DNA of 64,000 bases from Aliiroseovarius sediminis (GTDB lineage Bacteria; Pseudomonadota; Alphaproteobacteria; Rhodobacterales; Rhodobacteraceae), in the NCBI RefSeq assembly GCF_022678485.1, contig NZ_JALBYP010000025.1:1-64000 (forward strand). The letters run 5' to 3'. Below the pieces are notes generated by a model, which did no database searches, was not told the DNA's origin, and saw only the letters and a list, made by a program, of their open reading frames with translations. Every line of letters begins with the position of its first letter. Within the stretch, counting starts at the first letter, position 1. The translations under genes were made by a program, and so were the position numbers. Below, in pieces: positions 1 to 9,584 of the stretch.

Positions 1-639
1 GCCCCCGGCACACCCGGCCTTTACGAACTGCGATACGTGTTGGAGACCGGCCGCCGCACCCTTGCGCGGGCATCCGTCGAAGTGGTGGAAAGCGAGGTCG
101 GGATCCGCGGGCCTGCAAAGGTGCGCGCCGGAACGGATGTGGATGTGTCTTGGTCCAGCACGATCAACGGGCGTGATTTCATCACCATCGTGCCGGCAGG
201 GGCCGAAGACAGCGCTGTTGCGGATCACAAACGGGCTGGCAGTGCCACCGAAACCCGTCTGAGGGCGCCCGATGATACGGGCCTTTATGAAATCCGCTAT
301 GTACTGGAGAATGGTCGCCGCATGCTGGCAAGCACCCCGCTGGAGGTGGTGGGAGAGGATGCGCCACTGGACGTTGGCGCAGGGCTGTCGGTGCCGAAGA
401 CCGCTGCGCCGGGCGAGACGATCACCGTGACATGGACTGGTGGTAGCGACAGCGCCGATCAGCGGATATCCCTTGCAGGAAAAGAGCAGGCGGATTTCGG
501 TTGGATAGCTGTCTTTGCGATCGGAGAGGCAAAAACGATGGACATTATCATGTCCGAAAAACCTGGACTTTATGAAATTCGGTATCTCGATATTTCCGCT
601 AAACAGGTGCTGGGTCGTGCAGTCGTGGAGGTGAAGTGA
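1..639 (+). CDS. Ig-like repeat protein, C-terminal part (5' end outside window)
   Basis: The frame is open from base 1, so the gene begins upstream of the window. The visible 212 residues contain a recurring GLYE(L/I)RY motif at about nt 16, 280 and 565. This indicates tandem beta-sandwich modules of roughly 88-95 residues, each ending in a short V-E-V strand. Such modules are seen in large secreted or periplasmic proteins of Rhodobacterales, often behind a von Willebrand A domain, but that part is not visible here. The stop overlaps the ATG of the next gene (TGATG), so the two genes are probably co-translated. No catalytic motif is visible; a structural or binding role at the cell surface is inference. 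Confidence 0.7.
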   Translation, partial: APGTPGLYELRYVLETGRRTLARASVEVVESEVGIRGPAKVRAGTDVDVSWSSTINGRDFITIVPAGAEDSAVADHKRAGSATETRLRAPDDTGLYEIRYVLENGRRMLASTPLEVVGEDAPLDVGAGLSVPKTAAPGETITVTWTGGSDSADQRISLAGKEQADFGWIAVFAIGEAKTMDIIMSEKPGLYEIRYLDISAKQVLGRAVVEVK

Positions 640-1433
640 TGCGTCGATTCATTGCCAAGCTGGCGATCTGCTGCGGGGTTGCATTTGCAGCCCCCCCGAC
701 ATGGGCTGAAATCGACGGGCACGGTCCGGACGCATGGGCAGTCACCGGCGTTGCTGCTGATGACGTTTTGAATATGCGAATGGGGCCAGGGACGCAGTAT
801 ATGGTAATTGACCACCTTGCGCCGGATGCGCGCGGGCTGGAACAAATCACCTGTGTGCCGCTGTTGATTCCGTCAATATATCACAGGCTGACCGATGAAC
901 AGCGCGCAAACCTGCCCCAGCGCTGGTGTCTGATGCGGACCGGCGATTTCAGCAAAGCAGGATGGGTCGCGCAACGCTTCTTGATGGAAGACGGGTTGGA
1001 GGAAATCACTGGTCCCGCTGGCGGATCCGACAGCGTAGGTGTCGTGCAAACCATTGGCGATGCGCTGATCGACGGCGCGGCGCATCTGGTGGGCGACCTG
1101 TACACCGCGTTTGAAGCGCAGCGCAGCACCGCTGACAACCCCTTCGCGCCAGACAATGCGAGCCGCTACTTCTTTTCCGATCTTGTACCAAGCCTGCGTG
1201 GGCATGGGGCTGATGTGCTTTATAATGGACAAGATTTTCAGGGCGAGGTCACACAGATCGCGCCCGATCCTAATCAGCCGATGTTGCGCGGCATGATCAC
1301 CGTCAATGTTGATTTTACCAATTTCGGCTTGGCGCAGCGGGCTGTGTTCAACCTGCGCGCGGACATCTCGCAGCCCGATGCGCCCATGCGCATATTCCGC
1401 GTGCAGCATGGCGAATGGAGCTTCCCCCAATGA
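639..1433 (+). CDS. Exported SH3b-domain protein
   Basis: A 264-residue protein starting at the ATG that overlaps the upstream stop; a GTG three bases earlier is a weaker alternative. Residues 1-24 form a signal peptide with a basic start, a hydrophobic core and a site near TWA-EID. Residues about 35-110 resemble a bacterial SH3 (SH3b) domain, with the typical LNMRMGPGTQY stretch that is common in periplasmic peptide- or wall-binding modules. The C-terminal half (about 150-264) has no motif I recognise. Translational coupling to the Ig-like repeat protein suggests the two act together in the envelope. Confidence 0.7.
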   Translation: MRRFIAKLAICCGVAFAAPPTWAEIDGHGPDAWAVTGVAADDVLNMRMGPGTQYMVIDHLAPDARGLEQITCVPLLIPSIYHRLTDEQRANLPQRWCLMRTGDFSKAGWVAQRFLMEDGLEEITGPAGGSDSVGVVQTIGDALIDGAAHLVGDLYTAFEAQRSTADNPFAPDNASRYFFSDLVPSLRGHGADVLYNGQDFQGEVTQIAPDPNQPMLRGMITVNVDFTNFGLAQRAVFNLRADISQPDAPMRIFRVQHGEWSFPQ

Positions 1434-1707
1434 AATGAAAGTCCTTTGGGTTGGTGCTTGAGTGCAGCCCCTTGTCGAACTAGGGGCCTGCGCGTTTGAC
1501 AAGGCGCTTTGGCGACAAAGTTTCAGGGCAGTTGGTGGTCCGTTGTTTGAAACTTTGCGGATTAATCTGTCCCTGACTGACCCCATTGCATCGGTTGTTG
1601 AAGAAATCCCCGTAAGCCCGGACAGTGCTCTTGTAAGCGCGGTTGACAGCTAATATTGGACGTTCAACCTCAATTGAAGCGCGGCCGAGTGTCGGGAAGA
1701 ACACCTG

Positions 1708-3324
1708 ATGAGCACAAAATCCATACCATTTCAAAATCGACGCCGCTGGCTTGCGGTGGCGTTTGCGTTTGCGCTTCTTGTCGTGTCGCTGCTGGTGGTT
1801 GGCTTCCCGTGGCTCAACCCGGACCCGCTGGGTATCTCTGGGTTGTTGTTTTTCATTGGGCTGTTGCTGTCGGGTGGGCGGGCGCTGTGGCAAGGGCCAA
1901 GCAGATGGATCGTCATGCTGCTGGGCGTTGCGTTAATCAGCTTCCCGTTTGTCGTGATTGCGCATGGTTTTGGCAGTGTCGACATCATGGCGTTTCTTTT
2001 TCATCTTGAGTTTGGCGTTGAAGGCGCGGGCATTCTGGAATTTCACAACGAAATCCTGATCGGAACGCTTTCGCTGGGATTGATCACGATGGCCACATAC
2101 GCTTTGGCCACGCTTTTGCAGCGGCAGATATTACCGTATGCTGTGGTTAGTGCGCTGCTTCTGGCGCTGCATCCGCTGGTGCTTTACGCGGTCAGCCACG
2201 CGCAGGCCAGTACGCGCGATAGTGATCTGGCGCAACGGCTTGTCGCGGCGCCTGACTGGAACGGGCGCACGCCCGAAGCCGACCTTGTGGTGATCTATCT
2301 TGAGGGGCTTGACGCGGCCTATTTCAACCCTGATCGTTTCAACGATGCGCTGGCCCCGCTTGCGCCATTGCGAGACGAAGCGCTGAACCTGACCGCGATA
2401 CGCGAGGTCGAGGCGACCGGCTGGACCGTGGCTGGTTTTGTCGCAAGTCAATGCGGACTGCCGTTGCTGCCAAAAGGGTTCCGCACCCACAACAATTATC
2501 GCGGTGTGGATGATTTTCTGGGTCACCACCGTTGCCTTGGCGATGTGTTGTCCAAAGCAGGCTATCAGCTTGAATTCCTGAAAGGCGGCGATACGCGGTT
2601 TGCCGGATTAGGCAGCTTTCTGCGCCAGCATGGCTTCGATAAGGTGATTGAATTTAGTTATTTCCGCGACACCTATCCGAAAAATATTCTGCAAAAGGCG
2701 CAAATAGATTGGGGGGTCGATGACCAACTTCTGTTTGCAGAGGCGCAGAAGCGTCAAGTCGCTCTTTTACAAAGCGATACGCCCTATGGTCTGTTTGTTC
2801 AGACGGTGACCACACACGGCGAAATTGTCCATGCCTCGCGCGAATGTATGGTGGACGGGCAGGCCGGTCAGACGCGCGATGTGGCGGGTGTGTTGCCGTG
2901 TTTTGGCAAACAGGTGCAACGGTTCGTGGATAATCTGCGCGCGCAACAGGGGGCGCGGCCCTTGAAGCTGGTGATCATGTCAGACCACCTGAACCATGAT
3001 GACGGGCTAAAGGCCGAGCTGCCACTTGAAACCCGTGCCAATACCGTTTGGTTGATCGACCCCGAAACCCAGCCGCGCGCCATCGACCGCGAAGCCAGCA
3101 TGATGGATGTCTATCCAACGCTGCTGGATTGGCTGGGGCTTGCGCCGGACGACGGTGGGGCCACGCGCGCCGGGCTTGGCGTTTCGCTATTTTCGCAGGT
3201 GCCGACGGTGGTCGAGGAAAAGGGATTTGAGCGTTTGAACGACGAGATTTACGCCAATCCCGAACTGGCAGATGCGATCTGGAACCAAGGTGCCACGGGC
3301 GGGACTGTCACAGACGGCAGTTAA
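1708..3324 (+). CDS. OpgB/LTA-synthase-like phosphoglycerol transferase
   Basis: A 538-residue inner-membrane enzyme of the alkaline-phosphatase-like sulfatase fold. About four hydrophobic segments fill residues 15-165, followed by a large periplasmic domain. The motif EATGWTVAGFVASQCGLPL closely parallels the OpgB active-site region, where Thr is the nucleophile, and VIMSDHLNHDD supplies metal ligands near residue 425. OpgB moves phosphoglycerol from phosphatidylglycerol to osmoregulated periplasmic glucans; the related LtaS builds lipoteichoic acid in Gram-positives. In a Gram-negative the OpgB-type role is more likely. No glucan synthase gene lies nearby, so the acceptor is not settled. 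It stands alone between the SH3b gene and the SOS cassette. Confidence 0.75.
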   Translation: MSTKSIPFQNRRRWLAVAFAFALLVVSLLVVGFPWLNPDPLGISGLLFFIGLLLSGGRALWQGPSRWIVMLLGVALISFPFVVIAHGFGSVDIMAFLFHLEFGVEGAGILEFHNEILIGTLSLGLITMATYALATLLQRQILPYAVVSALLLALHPLVLYAVSHAQASTRDSDLAQRLVAAPDWNGRTPEADLVVIYLEGLDAAYFNPDRFNDALAPLAPLRDEALNLTAIREVEATGWTVAGFVASQCGLPLLPKGFRTHNNYRGVDDFLGHHRCLGDVLSKAGYQLEFLKGGDTRFAGLGSFLRQHGFDKVIEFSYFRDTYPKNILQKAQIDWGVDDQLLFAEAQKRQVALLQSDTPYGLFVQTVTTHGEIVHASRECMVDGQAGQTRDVAGVLPCFGKQVQRFVDNLRAQQGARPLKLVIMSDHLNHDDGLKAELPLETRANTVWLIDPETQPRAIDREASMMDVYPTLLDWLGLAPDDGGATRAGLGVSLFSQVPTVVEEKGFERLNDEIYANPELADAIWNQGATGGTVTDGS

Positions 3325-3500
3325 TCCGCATTTCGTAAAAGGCGCGGAAATTTTCCAAAATGGGGCTGTTTCCATACGTCAGATGGCGTTTGGGGCTGGC
3401 CGTCTGAGACGCCCTGCCAAGAGGGTCTCTTGCCCACAAGGCTTCGGATACGTTCTGATTTCCGGCCCCATTTATTTGACCTCATTTTCCTATGGATGTA

Positions 3501-3515
3501 GAACAAACAGTGAAC
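3501..3515 (+). promoter_or_regulatory. LexA box (GAAC-N7-GAAC) of the imuA operon
   Basis: GAAC at 3501-3504 and GAAC at 3512-3515 are separated by seven bases. This is the direct-repeat LexA site of alphaproteobacteria. A candidate -35 TTGACC lies at 3476-3481, and TAGAAC at 3499-3504, 17 bases on, could be the -10, so bound LexA would cover the promoter. The box lies 25 bases before the ATG chosen for imuA. Confidence 0.85.
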
Positions 3516-3539
3516 ATATATGGAATCAATGTGTCGTGT

Positions 3540-4217
3540 ATGCGCTTGTTACGTCTTCAAAAGGATTTAGGCCGGAAGCGTCGTCAGCCCGGATCGGCGG
3601 CGCCAACCTTGTCGGAAATCTTTCCCGAACCTGCCGTCGACGCGGCTGCGATGGGGTATATGCTGGCGCGTTTGCCGCGCACGGATGCGCCGGTGCTGTG
3701 GGTGCAGGATCGTTTGTCGCGGCGCGAAGCCGGGCGTCCTTATCTTTCGGGGATCGGGGCATCGCGACCGATCATCATGGTCAATCTGTCGCGCCCCGCC
3801 GATGTGCTTTGGACGATGGAGGACGGGTTGCGCTGTCGCGCGCTTGCCGCTGTTATTGGCGAGGTGTGGGGCGATCCGCCCGCCCTCAACTTTACTGCCA
3901 CGAAACGGCTTGTCTTGCGCTCGGAACTGGCGGGCGTGCCGTGTTGGTTGATCCGGCGTGCAGCCACACCAAACCTGAGTGCAGCACGGGATCGTTGGCG
4001 AATAGGGGCGCTGCCCTCAGCCACCAACCCTTACGACGCACGCGCACCCGGAAAACCGCGATGGGCGCTGGACCTGTTCCGCTCGCGTCAGGCGAAACCG
4101 GGCAAATGGGTGGCGGAATATGACCGGGCGACGGATCACCTCTGTCACACTGCCTCAGTTCGCGATGGAACGTTGGCAGAAGGTAAGGGAACGTCAAAGC
4201 AACGCGCCACCGGATGA
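3540..4217 (+). CDS. imuA: ImuA, SOS mutasome accessory protein
   Basis: A 225-residue RecA-like-fold protein without a clear Walker A motif, typical of ImuA. It is thought to bridge RecA and ImuB during DnaE2-dependent translesion synthesis. Recognisable stretches are VLWVQDRLSRREAGRPY (near residue 56) and the C-terminal WVAEYDRATDH. The frame is open further upstream to an ATG at 3492, but that would place the LexA box inside the coding region, so I chose the ATG at 3540. The 3' end overlaps imuB by 98 bases, which argues for tight coupling. It is the first gene of an SOS-controlled operon. Confidence 0.85.
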   Translation: MRLLRLQKDLGRKRRQPGSAAPTLSEIFPEPAVDAAAMGYMLARLPRTDAPVLWVQDRLSRREAGRPYLSGIGASRPIIMVNLSRPADVLWTMEDGLRCRALAAVIGEVWGDPPALNFTATKRLVLRSELAGVPCWLIRRAATPNLSAARDRWRIGALPSATNPYDARAPGKPRWALDLFRSRQAKPGKWVAEYDRATDHLCHTASVRDGTLAEGKGTSKQRATG

Positions 4218-5652
4218 CATCCCCCTGATCCTTGCACGCGAAGGGCATCATGGTCCGGTGGTTCATGCCGCAAACCGCACCGCGCTTATGTCGGGCATCC
4301 GTGTTGGTGCGCGCGTCGTGGATATGCGTGCGATCTGTCCCGAATTGCATGTGGAATATGCCGACGAAGCCAGTGATCACGCGGCATTGGATCGCCTTAC
4401 ACTCTGGGCGCGACGTTGGTGCCCGTGGACCGTGCGCGATGGGGTCAACGGGTTGATTTTGGACACTACCGGATCAGATCATTTGTTTGGCGGTGAAGCC
4501 GCAATGTTGACCGAGATGGAAACTCAACTGTCTTTGCTGGGTCTGACATCGCGTTTGGCTGTTGCGCCAACTTGGGGTGCGGCTTGGGCGCTGGCGCGGT
4601 TCGGGCCGGTTCGGCCGATATGTGAGCCGGATCAGATACAGTCCAGACTGGCCCCTTTGCCCGTGGCAGGGCTGCGGTTAAGCGACGAGACTGTGCTGCT
4701 TTTGCAGCGTTTGGGCTTGAAAACCATCGGCGCATTAATGGAAGTGCCGCGCCTGCAACTGACCCGACGGTTTGTAAGGGCAGGGCTTGCGTCCAACCCT
4801 TTGATGCGTCTGGATCAAGCGATGGGCAAACTGGCCGAGCCGGTTTCCAGCGTCGATGCCAAGCCACGGTTTGTAGTGCAAAGCCGTCTGGCCGAGCCGG
4901 TTTTCGATCCAACACCTTATCTGCCGAAGCTGTGCGAGGATCTTTGCGACAGGCTTAGGCAGGCAGGTATGGGGTGTCGTCGTTTGCATTTGGCGGTTTA
5001 CCGAACGGATGGGGATGTCAGCCATGTGGATATTGGCACCTCTGCCGGCACACATGATCCCGCGCATTTACACAGTCTTTTTCGTGACGAGGTTGAGCGG
5101 ATAAACCCTGGATTCGGCTTTGATCTGATAGCACTTGAAGCATCCGAAGTTGAAGAAATGCAAGTTATTCAAAACCGTCTTGGCGGTGGCTCGGATGATG
5201 ATTTGCATCTGACACAGTTGATAGATCGGCTAAGCGCAAAATTCGGACGCCAAGCCGTGTCACGCCCCGTGCTGCGGGAAAGCCATATACCGGAACGCGC
5301 CGAAATGCAGGCGCCTGCGCTTGCATCAGCGGCGCAAGCAGCGTCTTCGACTGTGAAAGAACGGCCGGTTCGTGTGCTGGATCACCCCGAAGAAATCCGT
5401 GTGCTTTATGCCGTGCCGGAAGGGCCGCCCACGCAGTTCATATGGCGCAGGCAGACACATCGGATCGCCCGTTATGCGGGCCCTGAACGGATCGCGCCAG
5501 AATGGTGGAAGGATCGCCCCGGCACCCGGCTTCGTGATTATTTCAAGGTCGAAGATCACAAGGGGCGGCGGATGTGGCTGTACCGCGAAGGGTTGCACAC
5601 AGATGGGCGCGGCGGTGATCCACGTTGGTTTGTTCATGGATTTTTCGCATGA
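4120..5652 (+). CDS. imuB: ImuB, Y-family polymerase-like mutasome protein
   Basis: A 510-residue protein with the DinB/UmuC polymerase fold. ImuB proteins lack the catalytic acidic residues and instead connect DnaE2 to the beta clamp. Visible parts are the N-terminal LPQFAMERWQ, the palm region around LILDTTGSDHLFGGE (about 115-130), a helix-hairpin-helix region near LGLKTIGALMEVPRLQL (about 195-215), and a long C-terminal extension ending in YREGLHTDGRGGDPRWFVHG. The start lies inside the imuA 3' end; dnaE2 begins 12 bases after the stop. Function depends on DnaE2, and mutagenesis after DNA damage is the expected phenotype. Confidence 0.9.
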   Translation: MTGRRITSVTLPQFAMERWQKVRERQSNAPPDDIPLILAREGHHGPVVHAANRTALMSGIRVGARVVDMRAICPELHVEYADEASDHAALDRLTLWARRWCPWTVRDGVNGLILDTTGSDHLFGGEAAMLTEMETQLSLLGLTSRLAVAPTWGAAWALARFGPVRPICEPDQIQSRLAPLPVAGLRLSDETVLLLQRLGLKTIGALMEVPRLQLTRRFVRAGLASNPLMRLDQAMGKLAEPVSSVDAKPRFVVQSRLAEPVFDPTPYLPKLCEDLCDRLRQAGMGCRRLHLAVYRTDGDVSHVDIGTSAGTHDPAHLHSLFRDEVERINPGFGFDLIALEASEVEEMQVIQNRLGGGSDDDLHLTQLIDRLSAKFGRQAVSRPVLRESHIPERAEMQAPALASAAQAASSTVKERPVRVLDHPEEIRVLYAVPEGPPTQFIWRRQTHRIARYAGPERIAPEWWKDRPGTRLRDYFKVEDHKGRRMWLYREGLHTDGRGGDPRWFVHGFFA

Positions 5653-5664
5653 TGAGACCGGCAT

Positions 5665-8600
5665 ATGCCTGAGATGGACAACCAGCACCCACGACGCACC
5701 CTGACGGGGGGCGGCTTCACGCCCAACGCCCGGGCGGATTTCGTCGAACTGGGCGTGACGACCTGTTTTTCCTTCTTGCGGGGGGCATCGGACGCGGTGG
5801 ATCTGGCTGCATCCGCCTGGGCGCAGAACTATGACGCTTTGGGCTGTGCCGACTTGAACACGATGGCAGGTGTCGTGCGTTTTCACTCCGAAGCGTTGAA
5901 AGCCAATATTCGCCCGGTCATCGGGTGCAGATTGCAGCTTACGACTGACGAAGAATTCCTTGCCTACCCTCGCAATCGTGCAGCGTATGGGCGGCTATGC
6001 GCGCTGCTTTCCAAAGGAAAGATGCATACGCCGGATGGAACATGGCAGGCCAAAGGTCACTGTGACATCACATTGGATGATCTGGCAAACCACAGCGCCG
6101 ATATTCAGCTTATCGCGATCCCCGGCATCGATCTGGAATATTTCAGCACCAACCTACGCCGCCTTAAACGCGCCTTGCCGACGCTGAAACATATCGCTGC
6201 AAGCTATCTGTATCGCGGAGACGACAGAATGCGGATCAACCGGCTGGATATGCTGGCAAAGGCGAATAAAATGACCATTCTGGCGACGAATGACGTGCAT
6301 TATCACACACCGGATCGGCGCCCGTTGCAGGATGTGATGACCTGTATTTTGCACAAGACGACAATCGCCAAGGCAGGGTTTCTTCTAAACGCCAACGCCG
6401 AGCGACATTTGAAGTCACCTGCGCAAATGAAGATGCTTTTCGCCGACTGGCCCCATGCCATCCAGGCCACTCGACAGGTTGCGGATGCGTGTCATTTCGA
6501 CTTGCGTGAATTATCCTATGAATATCCCAAGGAAACCGTGCCAAAAGGGCGCACGCCACAGGAATATCTGGAAGAATTGACATGGACAGGTGCGCAAAGA
6601 CGCTATCCAGATGGTATTCCGAACAAGGTCAGAGCCGATCTTGCGAAGGAATTGGCTTTGATCGCCAAGCTCAGGATCCCGCAGTATTTTCTGACCATTC
6701 AGAATATCGTCAGTTTCGCACGGCATGATTGCACCCCACCCATCCTTTGTCAGGGGCGCGGATCTGCCGCTAATTCTGCTGTTTGTTATGTGCTTGGCAT
6801 CACCGCCGTTGATCCTGCCCAGAATGACCTGCTTTTTGAACGGTTTATCAGCGAAGAACGGAAAGAGCCCCCGGATATTGACGTTGATTTCGAACATGAA
6901 CGCCGTGAAGAGGTGATCCAGCACATCTATGACAAGTATGGCCGAAACCGCGCCGCGCTATGTGCCACGGTCATTCACTATCGCCCTCGCATGGCTGTGC
7001 GCGAGGTTGGCAAGGTCATGGGATTGTCAGAAGATATAACGACCGCATTAGCGAAAACCATATGGGGATCATGGGGGCGCGAAGTGGGCGCGAAAGAAGC
7101 CGCCGAAGCGGGTATTGACCTGAATGACCCCTTGATGTCGCGAACCATCAAACTGGCCGATCAAATGATTGGAATGCCCCGCCATCTTGGGCAGCATGTG
7201 GGGGGATTTATCCTGACGGAACATCCGCTAACCCAGACCGTGCCGATCGGCAACGGCGCGATGCCGGAGCGCAGTTTTGTTGAATGGGACAAGGATGACA
7301 TCAACGAATTGCGCATCCTGAAAGTGGATGTCTTGGCGCTTGGAATGCTGACCTGTATCCGAAAAGCCTTTGACCTGATCGACGCGCATTACGGCAAAAA
7401 GCTGACACTGGCGAGCGTCGGACAAGGCGACGAAGCCGTCTATGACATGCTGTGCAAAGGCGACAGTCTGGGGGTGTTTCAGGTTGAAAGCCGGGCACAG
7501 ATGAACATGCTGCCCCGTCTGAAGCCGCGCGAGTTCTATGACCTTGTCATTCAGGTGGCCATCGTGCGCCCTGGTCCCATCCAGGGGGATATGGTGCATC
7601 CTTACCTGCGCAGACGAAGCGGGAAAGAGCCTGAAGAATACCCCTCTCCGGGTTTTGGGCATGATCCGCAGGAGTTGGAGAAAGTTCTCAAACGTACCAA
7701 AGGCGTTCCAATTTTTCAGGAACAGGCGATGAAAATCGCGATGGTCGCGGCAGAATTCTCACCGGATGAGGCCAATCAGTTGCGCAAAGCCATGGCCACT
7801 TTCCGATCCCGCGGGACCATCGGCGCGCTAGAGGAAAAAATGGTCGGGCGCATGATCCGGCGGGGGTATGACCCAGAATTTGCGCGCCGTTGCTTTAATC
7901 AGATCAAAGGCTTTGGCGATTATGGTTTCCCTGAAAGCCATGCCGCCAGCTTTGCGCATCTGGTCTATGTCTCCAGTTGGATCAAATGCCATTACCCGGA
8001 TGTTTTCTGCGCGGCCTTGCTGAACTCGCAGCCGATGGGGTTTTACGCCCCGGCCCAGATTGTGCGCGACGCGCGTGAACATGACACGACCATTCGCGCT
8101 GCCGATGTGAACTTCAGCAATTGGGATAATGTGTTGGAACCGGTCTGCCCCGGTGTCTTTGCCGTTCGTCTGGGGTTGCGGCAGGTCGATGGGGTCCGGC
8201 AAGGCATGGCACAACGGATCATAGACGCGCGAGACCAGCCATTCACCGATCTGGCCGATCTGAAAAAACGCGCTTGTGTCGATGCCAGAACCATAAGAAA
8301 GCTGGCCGCCGCGGATGCAATGCGTTCAATGACGCTGGACAGGCGACAGGCGCTTTGGGATGCGCGGGCTTTGCGGGATGCCCCCGACCTGCCCTTGTTT
8401 TACGAAGGACCGGACGAAGGCGAAGAAGTGCGGTTTGACCTGCCGCAGATGCCCGTCTGTGAACATGTTGTGGCAGATTATCAGACAACCCGGCTTTCCC
8501 TGAAAGCTCACCCGATGTCATTCCTGCGCAAAAGCATGCAGAAACAAGGGTATCGCGCGACGTCTGACCTTGAACAGATGCGCAATGGTCAGTCCGTGAA

Positions 8601-8967
8601 GCTGGCCGGCATCGTCTTGATCCGGCAGCGACCGGGAAGTGCCAAAGGCGTTTGTTTCATTACCTTGGAAGATGAAACGGGCGTTGCCAATCTAGTGGTC
8701 TGGCCAAAGGTGATGAAGACGTTTCGCAAGGTGATAATGGGTGCGCGGATTATTGATGTGCGCGGTATGGTGCAGCGGGATGAAGACGTCATCCATGTTG
8801 TTGCCCACGAATTAAAGGATCGCAGCGACGCTTTGGACCGGCTTGCAAATGATATGATGGCGCCCCCGCTGGCGCGGGCTGATGAAGTCAAAAATGCCTT
8901 AACAAACAGCACACATGGTCATCCTCGAAATGTGCGCGTGATCCCCAAATCGCGTGATTTTCATTAG
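5665..8967 (+). CDS. dnaE2: DnaE2 (ImuC), error-prone DNA polymerase III alpha subunit
   Basis: A 1100-residue C-family polymerase. It begins with a PHP domain (FSFLRGASDAVDLAASAW), has the catalytic PDIDVDFEHERREEV motif near residue 410 and the finger region with FRSRGTIGALEEKMVG, and ends with an OB-fold domain (about 970-1060). Length, and the missing C-terminal tau-binding tail of replicative DnaE1, fit DnaE2. With ImuA and ImuB it forms the SOS translesion machine found in bacteria without UmuDC. It is the last gene of the LexA-controlled operon. No terminator is obvious before the IS debris that follows. Confidence 0.95.
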   Translation: MPEMDNQHPRRTLTGGGFTPNARADFVELGVTTCFSFLRGASDAVDLAASAWAQNYDALGCADLNTMAGVVRFHSEALKANIRPVIGCRLQLTTDEEFLAYPRNRAAYGRLCALLSKGKMHTPDGTWQAKGHCDITLDDLANHSADIQLIAIPGIDLEYFSTNLRRLKRALPTLKHIAASYLYRGDDRMRINRLDMLAKANKMTILATNDVHYHTPDRRPLQDVMTCILHKTTIAKAGFLLNANAERHLKSPAQMKMLFADWPHAIQATRQVADACHFDLRELSYEYPKETVPKGRTPQEYLEELTWTGAQRRYPDGIPNKVRADLAKELALIAKLRIPQYFLTIQNIVSFARHDCTPPILCQGRGSAANSAVCYVLGITAVDPAQNDLLFERFISEERKEPPDIDVDFEHERREEVIQHIYDKYGRNRAALCATVIHYRPRMAVREVGKVMGLSEDITTALAKTIWGSWGREVGAKEAAEAGIDLNDPLMSRTIKLADQMIGMPRHLGQHVGGFILTEHPLTQTVPIGNGAMPERSFVEWDKDDINELRILKVDVLALGMLTCIRKAFDLIDAHYGKKLTLASVGQGDEAVYDMLCKGDSLGVFQVESRAQMNMLPRLKPREFYDLVIQVAIVRPGPIQGDMVHPYLRRRSGKEPEEYPSPGFGHDPQELEKVLKRTKGVPIFQEQAMKIAMVAAEFSPDEANQLRKAMATFRSRGTIGALEEKMVGRMIRRGYDPEFARRCFNQIKGFGDYGFPESHAASFAHLVYVSSWIKCHYPDVFCAALLNSQPMGFYAPAQIVRDAREHDTTIRAADVNFSNWDNVLEPVCPGVFAVRLGLRQVDGVRQGMAQRIIDARDQPFTDLADLKKRACVDARTIRKLAAADAMRSMTLDRRQALWDARALRDAPDLPLFYEGPDEGEEVRFDLPQMPVCEHVVADYQTTRLSLKAHPMSFLRKSMQKQGYRATSDLEQMRNGQSVKLAGIVLIRQRPGSAKGVCFITLEDETGVANLVVWPKVMKTFRKVIMGARIIDVRGMVQRDEDVIHVVAHELKDRSDALDRLANDMMAPPLARADEVKNALTNSTHGHPRNVRVIPKSRDFH

Positions 8968-9073
8968 CCATGCAGAAATCAAGTCACACTGCCGCACTTG
9001 GGTGATATGCGTCAGACAACCCAGCTTGCGGGAAGATAACTAGCCACGCCGTAAAGTGACAGCAGGCGAAGGC

Positions 9074-9584
9074 TCATAAAAAAACCTGCGCACGCTGGGC
9101 ATTTGAGCAATCAGTGGGATTGTATCCGACTGGCTTGCCCAAAATAAAACTGGCAAATTCGACATTTAAAACCGCAAATTTGAAGTTGGAGCGCCCCAGC
9201 TCCTGTAACTCTTCAGTCATCCGGGGGCGGCCGTAGCTTTGCTGACTGAGAAGATGTTGGTCACGAATATCAGCCCGGATCACCATATCATCCATTGCCC
9301 GGCAGTCGTTGCTTGCAACGATGAGAGGGGGCTTTGGCTTGCATAGAAGATCGCCGCTTTTCTATCACTTCCCTCACCTCTCGCAGCCGACGGACCTCTT
9401 TGCAAATGCGTTCGTTGTCCCGTTCCACATCTTCATGAGGTCCCGACTTCAAATCATCATGCTGGTGCTTCTGAACCCACTTGTTCAGGGTCGAAAGCCC
9501 AACACCCAAATCAGCGGAAACCTGAGGGCATGTAAAGCCGCTGTTCGTGGCGACGCGCACCGCATCATGTCGAAACGCTTCAAC
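9074..9584 (-). mobile_element. IS3-family remnant: orfA and N-terminal orfB
   Basis: On the minus strand, 9560-9288 encodes an IS3 OrfA with a helix-turn-helix (VSADLGVGLSTLNKWVQ) and a leucine-rich tail (ERICKEVRRLREVREV). It is followed by an OrfB N-terminal piece at about 9295-9192 with the family signature YGRPRMTEELQELG. After that the homology stops; the integrase core with its DDE residues is absent. No intact terminal inverted repeats were found. The remainder of this element may be the orfB tail at 13465-13710 (see findings). Confidence 0.75.

Noticed and set aside
1462-1653. Small plus-strand frame between the SH3b and OpgB-like genes
   Set aside because: No ribosome site or family motif; ordinary intergenic sequence.
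3272-4123. Plus-strand frame of 283 codons over the imuA region
   Set aside because: Out of frame with imuA, which has clear family motifs; composition is that of a shadow.
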